Positions 47,257-56,391 of a DNA stretch of 64,000 bases are shown in pieces. The notes under the pieces are model-generated. The model searched no databases. It was not told the DNA's origin and worked only from the letters and a program-made list of their open reading frames with translations. Position 1 is the first letter of the stretch; every line of letters starts with the position of its first letter. Made by a program: the position numbers and the translations under genes. Location: assembly GCA_023249675.1 (NCBI GenBank), contig JAHFCE010000004.1, forward strand, positions 675 through 64,674. The letters are read 5' to 3'. The stretch comes from Elusimicrobiota bacterium. Its GTDB lineage: Bacteria; Elusimicrobiota; Elusimicrobia; UBA1565; UBA9628.

Positions 47257-48675
47257 ATGCTCTTCAACTCCCTCCATTTCCTCACCTTTTTCCCGATAGT
47301 CTTAGCGGCCTATTTCTCCATCCCGCAACGATGGAAGTGGCTTCTTCTCTTGTCGGCAAGCTGCTATTTCTACATGGTTTTTATTCCCAAATATATCCTC
47401 GTTCTGTTCGCCCTCATTCTTATTGATTACACGGCCGGGATCATCATCGAACGCGCGCAGGGCCGCCGACGAAAACGATGGCTGGCGGCTAGCCTCATCG
47501 CGAATATCGGACTGCTGGGATTTTTCAAGTATTTCAATTTCGCCAGCGCCAATTTGGCGGCGTTCTTTTCCGCGCTTCACTGCGGCTTCGTTATCCCCAA
47601 TTTGGATGTTGCGCTTCCGTTGGGGCTTTCCTTCCACACATTCCAATCCATGAGCTATACGATTGAAGTTTATCGCGGGGCTCAAAAAGCCGAGCGCCAT
47701 TTGGGAATGTACGCGTTATACGTGCTGTTCTTCCCGCAGCTGGTCGCCGGTCCGATCGAGAGGCCGCAAAATCTTCTGCATCAGTTTTATGAAAGGCGCG
47801 AGTTCGATTATCAGGATGCGGCGGATGGATTCAAACGGATTGTTTGGGGATTATTTAAGAAAACAGTTATCGCCGATCGGTTGGCGGTTTTCGTCAACGA
47901 GGTGTACGGCAACTCCGGAGCTTATAATGGGGCCGCGCTCATCGTGGCCACCTACTTATTTGCGCTGCAGATCTACTGCGACTTTTCCGGCTACACGGAC
48001 ATAGCGCTTGGCGTGGCCAGAACGATGAGGTTCAAGCTGGGAGAAAATTTCAATAGGCCCTATTTTTCCAGGTCCATTGGGGAATTCTGGAAGTCTTGGC
48101 ACATCTCGTTGACCACGTGGTTTTTTGACTACGTGTATTCCGCGCTCCCGTGGCGGTGGTATGCCAGCCTTCTATTCGTCTTTCTTCTGAGCGGATTGTG
48201 GCACGGTGCGAATTGGACTTTCGTCCTTTGGGGGGCCATGCACGGTTTCTACATGGTGGTTTCTATTTTAACGCGAGAAACCCGGCGGCGGATGGTTGCA
48301 TTCTTGCATCTGGATCGAGCGCCTGTTTTGCGAAAGACGTGGCAGCAGTTAGCGACGTTTCATTTGGTGGCGTTGGCCTATGTTCCGTTCCGAGCCAAAT
48401 CCTTATCCGAAACCTGGGCGATCATGGTTAAAATATTTAATTTCAGCGATTGGCGCCTGCCGCTGCATTTTAAATCAGACATCACGGGTCTGTGGATCGC
48501 CCTCGCCGCGGCGCTCTTGCTGGGCTGCATTGAGCGGGCCCAGCGAGATGCCTGGGGCAGCATCTCATTTCCCGGCAAACCCCCCATCCGTTGGGTCGTT
48601 TATTTTGCGATGGTTCTGATTGTTGTTTGTTTGGGTAAATTCGAAGCGCAAAGTTTCGTCTACTTCCAATTCTAA
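47257..48675 (+). CDS. MBOAT family membrane-bound O-acyltransferase
   Basis: FNSLHFLTFFPIVLAAYF; KYFNFASANLAAFF; QLVAGPIERPQNLLHQF; LSGLWHGANWTFVLWGAMHGFYM. Confidence 0.95.
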   Translation: MLFNSLHFLTFFPIVLAAYFSIPQRWKWLLLLSASCYFYMVFIPKYILVLFALILIDYTAGIIIERAQGRRRKRWLAASLIANIGLLGFFKYFNFASANLAAFFSALHCGFVIPNLDVALPLGLSFHTFQSMSYTIEVYRGAQKAERHLGMYALYVLFFPQLVAGPIERPQNLLHQFYERREFDYQDAADGFKRIVWGLFKKTVIADRLAVFVNEVYGNSGAYNGAALIVATYLFALQIYCDFSGYTDIALGVARTMRFKLGENFNRPYFSRSIGEFWKSWHISLTTWFFDYVYSALPWRWYASLLFVFLLSGLWHGANWTFVLWGAMHGFYMVVSILTRETRRRMVAFLHLDRAPVLRKTWQQLATFHLVALAYVPFRAKSLSETWAIMVKIFNFSDWRLPLHFKSDITGLWIALAAALLLGCIERAQRDAWGSISFPGKPPIRWVVYFAMVLIVVCLGKFEAQSFVYFQF

Positions 48676-49770
48676 ATGATGGATTTTAATCGGCAGCGGC
48701 TTCTTCTGTTCGGCATCCGAGGCCTCGGCATTTTCAGCTTTATTATTCTGCTTGTTGCCAAATGTCCCTATGCGCGAGTTCTCAATTCACTCTGCGTCGA
48801 TGATATGGTTTACGGCAATACGTACCGGGACGCCAAGCTGAGACCGTTTAAAGTCCGCCTGCCCGATCCCGTTGGCGACGTGCCTGCGATCTCCGACCCG
48901 AAGAGGCCGGGAGCCCATCGATTGTTTTTTATCGGAGACTGCGCGAGCCAGGCGCATTACGGCATGAAGGCCCTCGTTCTCCAGCTGTCGGAGAGGCTTC
49001 GAGAGCCGATCTACTACGACCATCTCGATGATTTGCTTAATCCGGCGTGCCTCTTTCAGGAGGAGGCCCCGCATTCACAGGCGCCCGGGCGAGTCCTAGT
49101 GGTGGACTCCGTTGAGTTTGCCCTCGTCAGGCGGTTGTCCAAAAGTCGACCATGCCCCGCTCCCGTGAGTGCGAAGGCCCGGCCATTCGAATCGTGGGCG
49201 CCCGTTGTCTGGTCAAATAAAATCATCAACGTCCTATTCTTGGACATCGAGCGCCGCCTTCATTTCCTGCTGACCAACAGCAAGCTGACTGCGCCTTTCG
49301 TGGAATCTTGGAACACGGCGTTGTTCGCCCGATTTTGCCTTCTGCCCGCCAGCGAACCGATGGTCTCGCTGGCCCCCCCGTTTTTATTTAGCAGCACTGA
49401 AACGAGCCCGATCCTATCATCGAGCTTCTATGCTCCTCATGACGATGCCTTGGTTTTAACCATCGCCAAAAATTTAGAAGAGATATCGAACACGCTGCGA
49501 TCCCAGTATAACGTGGAGTTGATCTTCCTGCCGGTCCCAAATAAATTCACGATTTATCATCGGTTTGTGACGGCGGACCGTTACGACAACTTTCTTCCGC
49601 GCCTTGATGAAGAGCTCAGGCGGCGGGGGGTGCGCACGGTCAGACTGTATGAGCCGTTCCTGCGATCCCAGGAGTTCGTCTACCATCCCTCCGATAGCAA
49701 CTGGAATCGTTACGGGGCCTCCATTACTTTGGAGGAGGTTGTCCGCGCCATAGAAGAAGCTCGTCGCTAA
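48676..49770 (+). CDS. SGNH/AlgX-AlgJ-like MBOAT partner (divergent catalytic motifs)
   Basis: N-terminal TM, RLFFIGDCASQAHYG, C-terminal YHPSDSNWNRYGASI; directly after MBOAT gene. Confidence 0.55.
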   Translation: MMDFNRQRLLLFGIRGLGIFSFIILLVAKCPYARVLNSLCVDDMVYGNTYRDAKLRPFKVRLPDPVGDVPAISDPKRPGAHRLFFIGDCASQAHYGMKALVLQLSERLREPIYYDHLDDLLNPACLFQEEAPHSQAPGRVLVVDSVEFALVRRLSKSRPCPAPVSAKARPFESWAPVVWSNKIINVLFLDIERRLHFLLTNSKLTAPFVESWNTALFARFCLLPASEPMVSLAPPFLFSSTETSPILSSSFYAPHDDALVLTIAKNLEEISNTLRSQYNVELIFLPVPNKFTIYHRFVTADRYDNFLPRLDEELRRRGVRTVRLYEPFLRSQEFVYHPSDSNWNRYGASITLEEVVRAIEEARR

Positions 49771-51467
49771 CTTCGGGTTTCGCGGATGCCGACGGAGTGC
49801 GTATTCCGGATTCGGACTCCCGTGGGGACAAGACCGCTTTGCGCCTGCCGGTCTTCGAGGAGTTTAGAGACCGCCTTCTTTCGGCGGACGTTGGCGAACG
49901 CCAAAGTCAAAATTGAGGACATCTCGTTCTTCACAAAGTAGGTGTAGAGCAGTCCGACGGCGCGCCAGGGGCGGAACAGATAGCTGAGGGAATAGAAAAA
50001 CAGGAAGGCGACCGAGCACAGAGCCCCGAGCGTCGTTGAGCTGAAGTCCTCGTTGTAAGACACCGTGTTCTTGGTGTGAAGGTTGCGCGACAGGCTGAGC
50101 AGGCCCCGAAAATACTCGTCGTTGAGGCGCAGGCGGCCGCGCGTCACCAAGTCCCTAAAATTCTCGGAGCCCGGATACGGAGAGAACGGATACGCGGTCG
50201 CATTAGTCACGCCCGCCGCGGCGATCCGGAAAATAAAGACGAAGGTGTTCAACACATCCTTCCAGGTTGAGCCCAGCATGCCGAAAATCAGGTTGGCCTT
50301 CGTCTCGATGCCGGCCTTGTGGGCCGCGCGTATCGAGCTGATCATCCGGTCGAGATTGACCTTCTTCTTGATGCGGCGTAATTCCTCGGGCGAACCGCTC
50401 TCGGGAGCGTAGATGATGAAGCGGCAGCCGGACGCATACAACAGCTTGACGATCTCATCATCGAGGGCCTCGCTGCGCGTTCCCGATGGCAGCTGCCAGG
50501 TGATGTTCAACTTCTCCCGGAGCAGAAGCTTGCAGAAATCAGCGATCCACTCCTTTTTGACGATAGCCGTCAGGTCGTAAAAATCGAAGTTTGTGGCGCC
50601 GTAGCGCTTCATATACTTCTTGATTTCCGCCACAACGGCTTCGGGTTTTCGAGCGCTCCAGCGCGTTGTCCACATCTGGGGGCTCGAACAGAATGTGCAT
50701 TCAAACGGGCACCCGCGGCTTGCGAGGAGCGGCATCGAACGTCCGAGGTTGAAGCCATAGGTGCAGGCGTTCTCGATATACTTTTCGATTGGGATCAGCG
50801 ACCAGTCGGGCTCGGGGATGTCATCCACCGAACGGATGCGCGCGCGCCGCGGCGTCGTCGCGGCGCGCAAGCCGCTCCGGAACACAATGCCCGGGACATC
50901 CTGAAAACCCCGTTTCGCCGCGTGCGCCTCGACGAGATCGATGAGGGTTTCCTCTCCCTCGCCCAGTACGCAGGCATCGACTTCGGGACAGGTCTCGATG
51001 ATGTACTCGGCGCAGGCAGTCGGGTGCTCGCCGCCTAAGACGATGAGCCGGTCCGGAAACGCTTGGCGGATCAGCTTGACCAGGTCTCGAACAAACAGCC
51101 ACTGATTCGAGAACATATTGCTGATGCCGATGACGTCAGCCGAGGGGTCGATTCGAGCGACCACCGCGGACAGGCTCAACCCATGGACAAGAAGGCCTGG
51201 ATATCCCGGCGCACGACCGTATTGCTGGAGGGCGTCCCCAATGCCGTCCACAACGGACACGTGATGTCCGGCGCTGTTTAAGGCCGCGGCCACGTAGGCC
51301 AGGCCCAAGGGGGGGACCACGTCGAGTCCGTAGGCGTCGGCGCTCGTCAGGGTCGGAGGATGAACCAGGCAAACGCGGCTTCTTGACGGAGCGGACCTCG
51401 GCCTGAAAAGGTCGAGCGATTGGGTTGTGGGATCGTGCATCTGGAGGGTGATGTGGAAGGTCCACAC
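49767..51467 (-). CDS. B12-binding-domain radical SAM protein (start GTG 51467 or ATG 51440)
   Basis: VCLVHPPTLTSADAYGLDVVPPLGLAYVAAAL; LASRGCPFECTFCSSPQMWTTRWSARKPEAVVAEI (CxxxCxxC). Confidence 0.9.
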   Translation of the reverse strand: MWTFHITLQMHDPTTQSLDLFRPRSAPSRSRVCLVHPPTLTSADAYGLDVVPPLGLAYVAAALNSAGHHVSVVDGIGDALQQYGRAPGYPGLLVHGLSLSAVVARIDPSADVIGISNMFSNQWLFVRDLVKLIRQAFPDRLIVLGGEHPTACAEYIIETCPEVDACVLGEGEETLIDLVEAHAAKRGFQDVPGIVFRSGLRAATTPRRARIRSVDDIPEPDWSLIPIEKYIENACTYGFNLGRSMPLLASRGCPFECTFCSSPQMWTTRWSARKPEAVVAEIKKYMKRYGATNFDFYDLTAIVKKEWIADFCKLLLREKLNITWQLPSGTRSEALDDEIVKLLYASGCRFIIYAPESGSPEELRRIKKKVNLDRMISSIRAAHKAGIETKANLIFGMLGSTWKDVLNTFVFIFRIAAAGVTNATAYPFSPYPGSENFRDLVTRGRLRLNDEYFRGLLSLSRNLHTKNTVSYNEDFSSTTLGALCSVAFLFFYSLSYLFRPWRAVGLLYTYFVKNEMSSILTLAFANVRRKKAVSKLLEDRQAQSGLVPTGVRIRNTHSVGIRETRS

Positions 51468-51479
51468 CAGCCCAAATCA

Positions 51480-51508
51480 ATGGTAGTGGATAAACCCGGC
51501 ACTGTCAA
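51480..51508 (-). promoter_or_regulatory. Sigma70-type promoter TTGACA-N17-TACCAT driving the 51467 radical SAM gene
   Basis: Minus-strand reading: perfect -35, 17-nt spacer, TAnnnT -10. Confidence 0.5.
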
Positions 51509-51621
51509 GGCATTGAATTTTCTATATTTTTAAATGATTTTCCAATGCGAGATGGGCCCAAACGAATGCTCGTTGGACGATGCGCCGGGGATTTGCTAGC
51601 GTACTCGGCCCCAGCTCCCCT

Positions 51622-52404
51622 ATGACCCCTGCGTGCAAAGAAATTCGCCGCAAAATTTTGCATACCTCGCGCGCCAGCGGCCACGGGCACATTCCCACCT
51701 CGTTTTCTGTCGTCGAGATGCTCTCCGCGGTCTATGACACCATGCGCCACGATCCGGCCAAGCCCGGTTGGGAGGAGCGCGACATTTTCATCCTCAGCAA
51801 AGGCCACGCCTCGCTGGGTTTTTACTGCGTCTTGTCCCAATACGGCTACATCCCCGATGAAGAGCTCAAGACTTTCGGAGCTTTTCAGTCCCGGCTTGGC
51901 TGCCATCCCGACCGGCTCAAAGTCCCGGGCGTCGAAGCCTCGACCGGCTCTTTGGGCCACGGCATCGCCATCGGGGTGGGCATGGCCCTGGCTTTCAAGC
52001 TTCAAGGCTCGAGTCGAAAAGTGTATACCCTCATTGGCGACGGTGAATCGAATGAAGGCTCGGTCTGGGAGGCCTTGATGGTGGCCACTCACCTTCAACT
52101 GGACAATCTGACGGTTCTCTACGACAACAATAGATCCCAAGAGCGGTCCCTCCCCATCCCCAATCCCCGGGAGCGGCTGGCCGCTTTCGGTTGCGAGGCC
52201 GTTCAAGTCAACGGCCACGACCTCTCCGCGCTTAAAAAAACGCTCGCTCTCAAACAAACCAACGTCAAGGCCGTGGTTTGCGACACGGTCAAGGGATTTC
52301 CCTGCCCGACCTTGGCCAAAAACGTTTTTGAGTGGCACCGCAAGTCTCCGGATGAACACCAATTCAAACAATTGATCGGAGAGCTCGATGCGCAAACAGT
52401 TTAA
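51622..52404 (+). CDS. Transketolase, N-terminal (TPP-binding) subunit
   Basis: RKILHTSRASGHGHIPTSFSVVEMLSAVYD; ILSKGHASLGFYCVLSQYG; GDGESNEGSVWEALMVATHLQLDNLTVLYDNN. Confidence 0.92.
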   Translation: MTPACKEIRRKILHTSRASGHGHIPTSFSVVEMLSAVYDTMRHDPAKPGWEERDIFILSKGHASLGFYCVLSQYGYIPDEELKTFGAFQSRLGCHPDRLKVPGVEASTGSLGHGIAIGVGMALAFKLQGSSRKVYTLIGDGESNEGSVWEALMVATHLQLDNLTVLYDNNRSQERSLPIPNPRERLAAFGCEAVQVNGHDLSALKKTLALKQTNVKAVVCDTVKGFPCPTLAKNVFEWHRKSPDEHQFKQLIGELDAQTV

Positions 52405-53269
52405 AGACACCGCGACCGATCTTGCGGCCAAGGACGACAAACTTGTGGTGATTTTAGGTGACATCAGCCACTTTCTTTTCCGCGATTTCCAAGAAAAATA
52501 TCCTCAAAGATTTTTCAACATGGGTATTTGCGAAGGCACGCTCGTCAGCGTGGCTGCGGGTTTGAGCGCCCAGGGCTTTCACCCCTTCGTCCACACGATA
52601 GCGCCTTTTATCACCGAGCGCAGCCTTGAGCAAATCAAGGTTGACCTGGGCTATAATCAATTCAGTGCCAACATCCTCTCAACCGGCGCTTCTTTCGACT
52701 ACGCTTGGGACGGCGCCACGCATCACTGCTATACGGATTTGGCGATCCTGCGCTTGATCCCCGGCATGGAAGTCCTTCAGCCTGGCTCGCGTAAGGAGCT
52801 GGACACTCTCTTGCGCAGTCAGTACAACAACGGCAAGCCCACTTACTTCAGGCTCTCAGACAACGGCCACACGCTTGACGTGCCGGTGAGTTTCGGCAAG
52901 GGCAACATTCTCAAAGACCGCGGCGCGGCGGTGACCGTTATGACCGCCGGACCGATTTTAGGCAACGTGATGGAAGCCTGCGCCGATTTAGACGTCAACA
53001 TCGTCTATTTCACGACGATCAAGCCCATCGACAAGGAACTCATCGCGCGCTTTAAGCACACGCGCATTCTGGTGATCCATGACGCCTTCGGGCTCTATGA
53101 GGCGATTTGCGAGGTGCCCAACATCTCGGTTTCCTATCACGGTCTACCCGACCGCTACAGCGTGTGCTATGGGACCGTGCACGATATGAGGCGCCTGATC
53201 GGACTTGATCCGGCCTCGATTAAAAAATTGGTGGGTGATGTCCAAGGAAAACATGTTTTACAAAGATAA
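52388..53269 (+). CDS. Transketolase, C-terminal subunit
   Basis: FFNMGICEGTLVSVAAGLSAQGFHPFVHTIAPFITERSLEQIKVDLGYN; overlaps the N-terminal subunit gene. Confidence 0.92.
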   Translation: MRKQFKDTATDLAAKDDKLVVILGDISHFLFRDFQEKYPQRFFNMGICEGTLVSVAAGLSAQGFHPFVHTIAPFITERSLEQIKVDLGYNQFSANILSTGASFDYAWDGATHHCYTDLAILRLIPGMEVLQPGSRKELDTLLRSQYNNGKPTYFRLSDNGHTLDVPVSFGKGNILKDRGAAVTVMTAGPILGNVMEACADLDVNIVYFTTIKPIDKELIARFKHTRILVIHDAFGLYEAICEVPNISVSYHGLPDRYSVCYGTVHDMRRLIGLDPASIKKLVGDVQGKHVLQR

Positions 53270-54221
53270 GACAGTGCTCGTGACGGGCGGCACGGGGTTT
53301 GTCGGTACGAATTTCGTCGAGGAATTGGTGCGCCGCGGGGCGCGCGTGCGCGTGCCCCTTCATCGGCGGCCGCTCATGGTCAAAAGCCCGCTGATTGAAG
53401 TCGTGTCCGCCGATTTGACCAGGCTTGACGACTGCCTGGCCGTGTGCAAGGACGTGCAATATGTCGTGCACGCCGGCGGCGCGGTTTCAGCCGCGGGGGT
53501 CACGGTGTCAAACCCCATGGCGGTCATCACTACGAACTTAATCGTGACCGTTCAAATGCTCCAAGCGGCATGGATGGCCGGTGTCGAGCGCTTCCTGCTT
53601 TTAAGCAGCGCCACGGTCTATCCGGCGGCCGATCACCCGATCAAGGAAGAAGAGATTTGGAACGGGCCGACGCATCCAAGTTACTTCGCCTACGGTTGGA
53701 TGCGACGCTACTTGGAGCGAATGTCCGAGTTCGTGATCCAGAAGTCCAAGATGAAAATCGCTTTAGTGCGGCCGACCGCGGTGTATGGCCCCTGGGACAA
53801 CTTCGATCCGGCCACGAGCCATGTGGTCCCGGCCTTGATTCGCAAAGCGGTCGAGAAGCTGGACCCTTACGAAGTCTGGGGCACGGGCGATGAGGTGCGT
53901 GATTTCATCCATGTCAGCGACATGGTTGCGGGCTCGCTGCTTTGCCTTGAAAAATATGCGACAGGCGATGCGGTCAATTTAGGCTACGGCAAATCCTTCA
54001 CCGTTGGCGACGTCGTGCGCATTATTTTAAAAGCCGCGGGGCACGACAAAGCCAAGGTCCGTTTTGACGCCTCTAAGCCCACCACTATTCCCTTCCGCAT
54101 GGTCGACATTGAGAAAGCTCGGACTCAATTCGGTTTTGAACCCAAGGTGACGCTCGAGCAGGGGCTCACCGATACGCTCAACTGGTACAAGAAAAACCGC
54201 GCTGTGGCCCATGGCGGCTAG
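53238..54221 (+). CDS. NAD-dependent epimerase/dehydratase
   Basis: FYKDKTVLVTGGTGFVGTNFVEELVRRGARVRVP; TAVYGPWDNFDPATSHVVPALIRKAV; GTGDEVRDFIHVSDMV. Confidence 0.92.
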   Translation: MSKENMFYKDKTVLVTGGTGFVGTNFVEELVRRGARVRVPLHRRPLMVKSPLIEVVSADLTRLDDCLAVCKDVQYVVHAGGAVSAAGVTVSNPMAVITTNLIVTVQMLQAAWMAGVERFLLLSSATVYPAADHPIKEEEIWNGPTHPSYFAYGWMRRYLERMSEFVIQKSKMKIALVRPTAVYGPWDNFDPATSHVVPALIRKAVEKLDPYEVWGTGDEVRDFIHVSDMVAGSLLCLEKYATGDAVNLGYGKSFTVGDVVRIILKAAGHDKAKVRFDASKPTTIPFRMVDIEKARTQFGFEPKVTLEQGLTDTLNWYKKNRAVAHGG

Positions 54222-54229
54222 AGGCGAAT

Positions 54230-55216
54230 ATGTTTTATAAAAACAAAAAAATTCTCGTGACCGGCGGCACCGGGATGATCGGCAGGCCGCTGGTGGAAAT
54301 GCTTTTGGCCGCGGGCGCGACCGTGCGCGTGGCCTCAATGGATGACCCGTCCCGCGCCCATCCTCGGGCCGAGTTTCGCCAGGCCAACCTCACGCACTTT
54401 GATCGCTGCCGCGAGGTCTGCCAGGGCATCGACTGCGTGTTTCACTTGGTCGGCGTCAAAGGCTCGCCCGCCATGACCGCCAAGTACCCGGCCAACTTTT
54501 TCGTGCCGGTCATTTTGTTCAACACCAACATGATGGAAGCCGCCAGGCAAGCGGGCGTCAAAAACTACCTTTTCACAAGCACCGTGGGCGTCTACGCCCC
54601 GGCCGAGGTGTTTCGCGAAGATGACGTGTGGAAGACATCCCCTTCGGAGAACGACCGGTTCGCGGGCTGGGCCAAGCGCATGGGCGAACTTCAGGCGGAG
54701 GCTTACGCGATCCAGTATGGATGGAAAGGTGTCTCGATCGTGCGCCCGGCCAACGTCTACGGGTCTTACGATAATTTCGATCCCACAAATGCGATGGTGA
54801 TCCCATCGCTGATTCGCCGCGCGTTGAGCGGTGAAAACCCCTTCACGGTTTGGGGCGACGGTTCGCCGGTCCGGGATTTTATTCACGCGCGTGACGTGGC
54901 CCGCGGCATGATGTTGGTCATGGAGCAAGGCTACACCCAGCCGGTCAATTTGGGAAGCGGTGTGGGCATCACGATTCGCGAACTTGTTGAAATCGTGGTC
55001 GCCAATCTGGAGACCAAGCCCAAGGTTGTTTGGGATATTTCAAAACCGGCGGGCGACAAGCGTCGGGTCATGGATGTCTCACGGGCGCGCGCGATCGGAT
55101 TTAGGCCGGAAATCTCCTTCCGGGAAGGCATCAAAGAAGTCATGGACTGGTACCGCAAAAACCAGGACTCGGCGGCCAAGCGCTACAACATTTTTACCGA
55201 AGAAAAACTGGTTTAG
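54230..55216 (+). CDS. NAD-dependent epimerase/dehydratase (tandem paralogue)
   Basis: MFYKNKKILVTGGTGMIGRPLVEMLLAAGATVRVA; NVYGSYDNFDPTNAMVIPSLIRRAL; GDGSPVRDFIHARDVA. Confidence 0.92.
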   Translation: MFYKNKKILVTGGTGMIGRPLVEMLLAAGATVRVASMDDPSRAHPRAEFRQANLTHFDRCREVCQGIDCVFHLVGVKGSPAMTAKYPANFFVPVILFNTNMMEAARQAGVKNYLFTSTVGVYAPAEVFREDDVWKTSPSENDRFAGWAKRMGELQAEAYAIQYGWKGVSIVRPANVYGSYDNFDPTNAMVIPSLIRRALSGENPFTVWGDGSPVRDFIHARDVARGMMLVMEQGYTQPVNLGSGVGITIRELVEIVVANLETKPKVVWDISKPAGDKRRVMDVSRARAIGFRPEISFREGIKEVMDWYRKNQDSAAKRYNIFTEEKLV

Positions 55217-55221
55217 AAGCC

Positions 55222-56391
55222 ATGAAGCCGCTTCGTTATCATCTCGCCGAGGACACGATCGACCGCGCGGACGTCGACCGCTTAATCGGCTGGCTTAAGA
55301 CCTATCCCCGCCTCACTCAGGGAGAGATCACGCGTAACTTTGAGTCGCGGTGGAGCCGCTGGCTCGGCCGCCCCCGCTCCGTTTTCTGCAATTCGGGCTC
55401 CTCGGCGAACCTCCTCATGTTCGACGCGCTTTTGCTTTCCGGGCGGCTCAGGAACCGCAAGGTCATCGTTCCCTCCGTCGGCTGGGTCACATCGGTCGCA
55501 CCCGCCATCCAGCTCGGATTTGAGCCGATTATGTGCGAGGCCGACCCCGATACTTTCGGTCTCGACCTTGATCACCTGGAAGTCTTGCTCAAGAGGCATT
55601 CCCCCGGTGCCGTCATGCTGGTGCAGGTTCTTGGGGTTCCGCACAAGATGACCAGGCTTGCGGCTTTGAAGAAGAAGCACGGGTTCATCCTCCTCGAGGA
55701 CGCCTGCGCCGCCGTCGGGGCCGCCGTCTCGGGGCGCAAGGTTGGGACCTTTGGCGACATGTCCAGTTTCTCGTTCTACTTCGGCCACCAGTTTTCGACG
55801 ATCGAGGGCGGCATGGTCTCGACCGCGGACAAGGGCTTTCATGATCTGCTCTTGATGCTGCGCAGCCACGGTTGGAGCAAGGATTTGGATCCGAGGACGC
55901 ACAAGGCTCTCGTCGCTCGCTACGCGATCGACGACTTCCATTCGCCCTTCGTCTTCTACGAGCCGGGCTTCAACCTGAGGTCGACGGACTTAAACGCATT
56001 CATCGGCCTCGGCCAGCTCGAGAAGCTCGACGCGATGATCGCCGCGCGGCGGAGGAATCATGCGATCTACCAGGCGCTTCTCGGCGGGAGCTTCTACGTC
56101 CAGCGCCCGGAGCCGGGTTCTAAGACCTGCAGCATTTCTTTCGGCCTCCTTGCCAAGGACCCCAAGCAGCGCCGCCGCATCGTCAAGGCCCTCGAACAGG
56201 CTGGAGTGGAGACTCGAATTTTCTCGGCCGGCAATCTCGGTCTGCATCCATTTTGGTCCAACCGGTACGGCAAGGCGAGCTTTCCTTTCGCCGATCGGAT
56301 CCATCATACCGGCTTCTTTCTCCCCAACAACCCGGCGCTCTCTCCGGAGATGATCCGGCGGATCTCCCGGATCGTGCTGGAGGCCGCATGA
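55222..56391 (+). CDS. DegT/DnrJ/EryC1/StrS family sugar aminotransferase
   Basis: FCNSGSSANLLMFDALLLSG; LLEDACAAVGAAVSGRKVGTFGDMSSFSFYFGHQFSTIEGGMV. Confidence 0.93.
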   Translation: MKPLRYHLAEDTIDRADVDRLIGWLKTYPRLTQGEITRNFESRWSRWLGRPRSVFCNSGSSANLLMFDALLLSGRLRNRKVIVPSVGWVTSVAPAIQLGFEPIMCEADPDTFGLDLDHLEVLLKRHSPGAVMLVQVLGVPHKMTRLAALKKKHGFILLEDACAAVGAAVSGRKVGTFGDMSSFSFYFGHQFSTIEGGMVSTADKGFHDLLLMLRSHGWSKDLDPRTHKALVARYAIDDFHSPFVFYEPGFNLRSTDLNAFIGLGQLEKLDAMIAARRRNHAIYQALLGGSFYVQRPEPGSKTCSISFGLLAKDPKQRRRIVKALEQAGVETRIFSAGNLGLHPFWSNRYGKASFPFADRIHHTGFFLPNNPALSPEMIRRISRIVLEAA

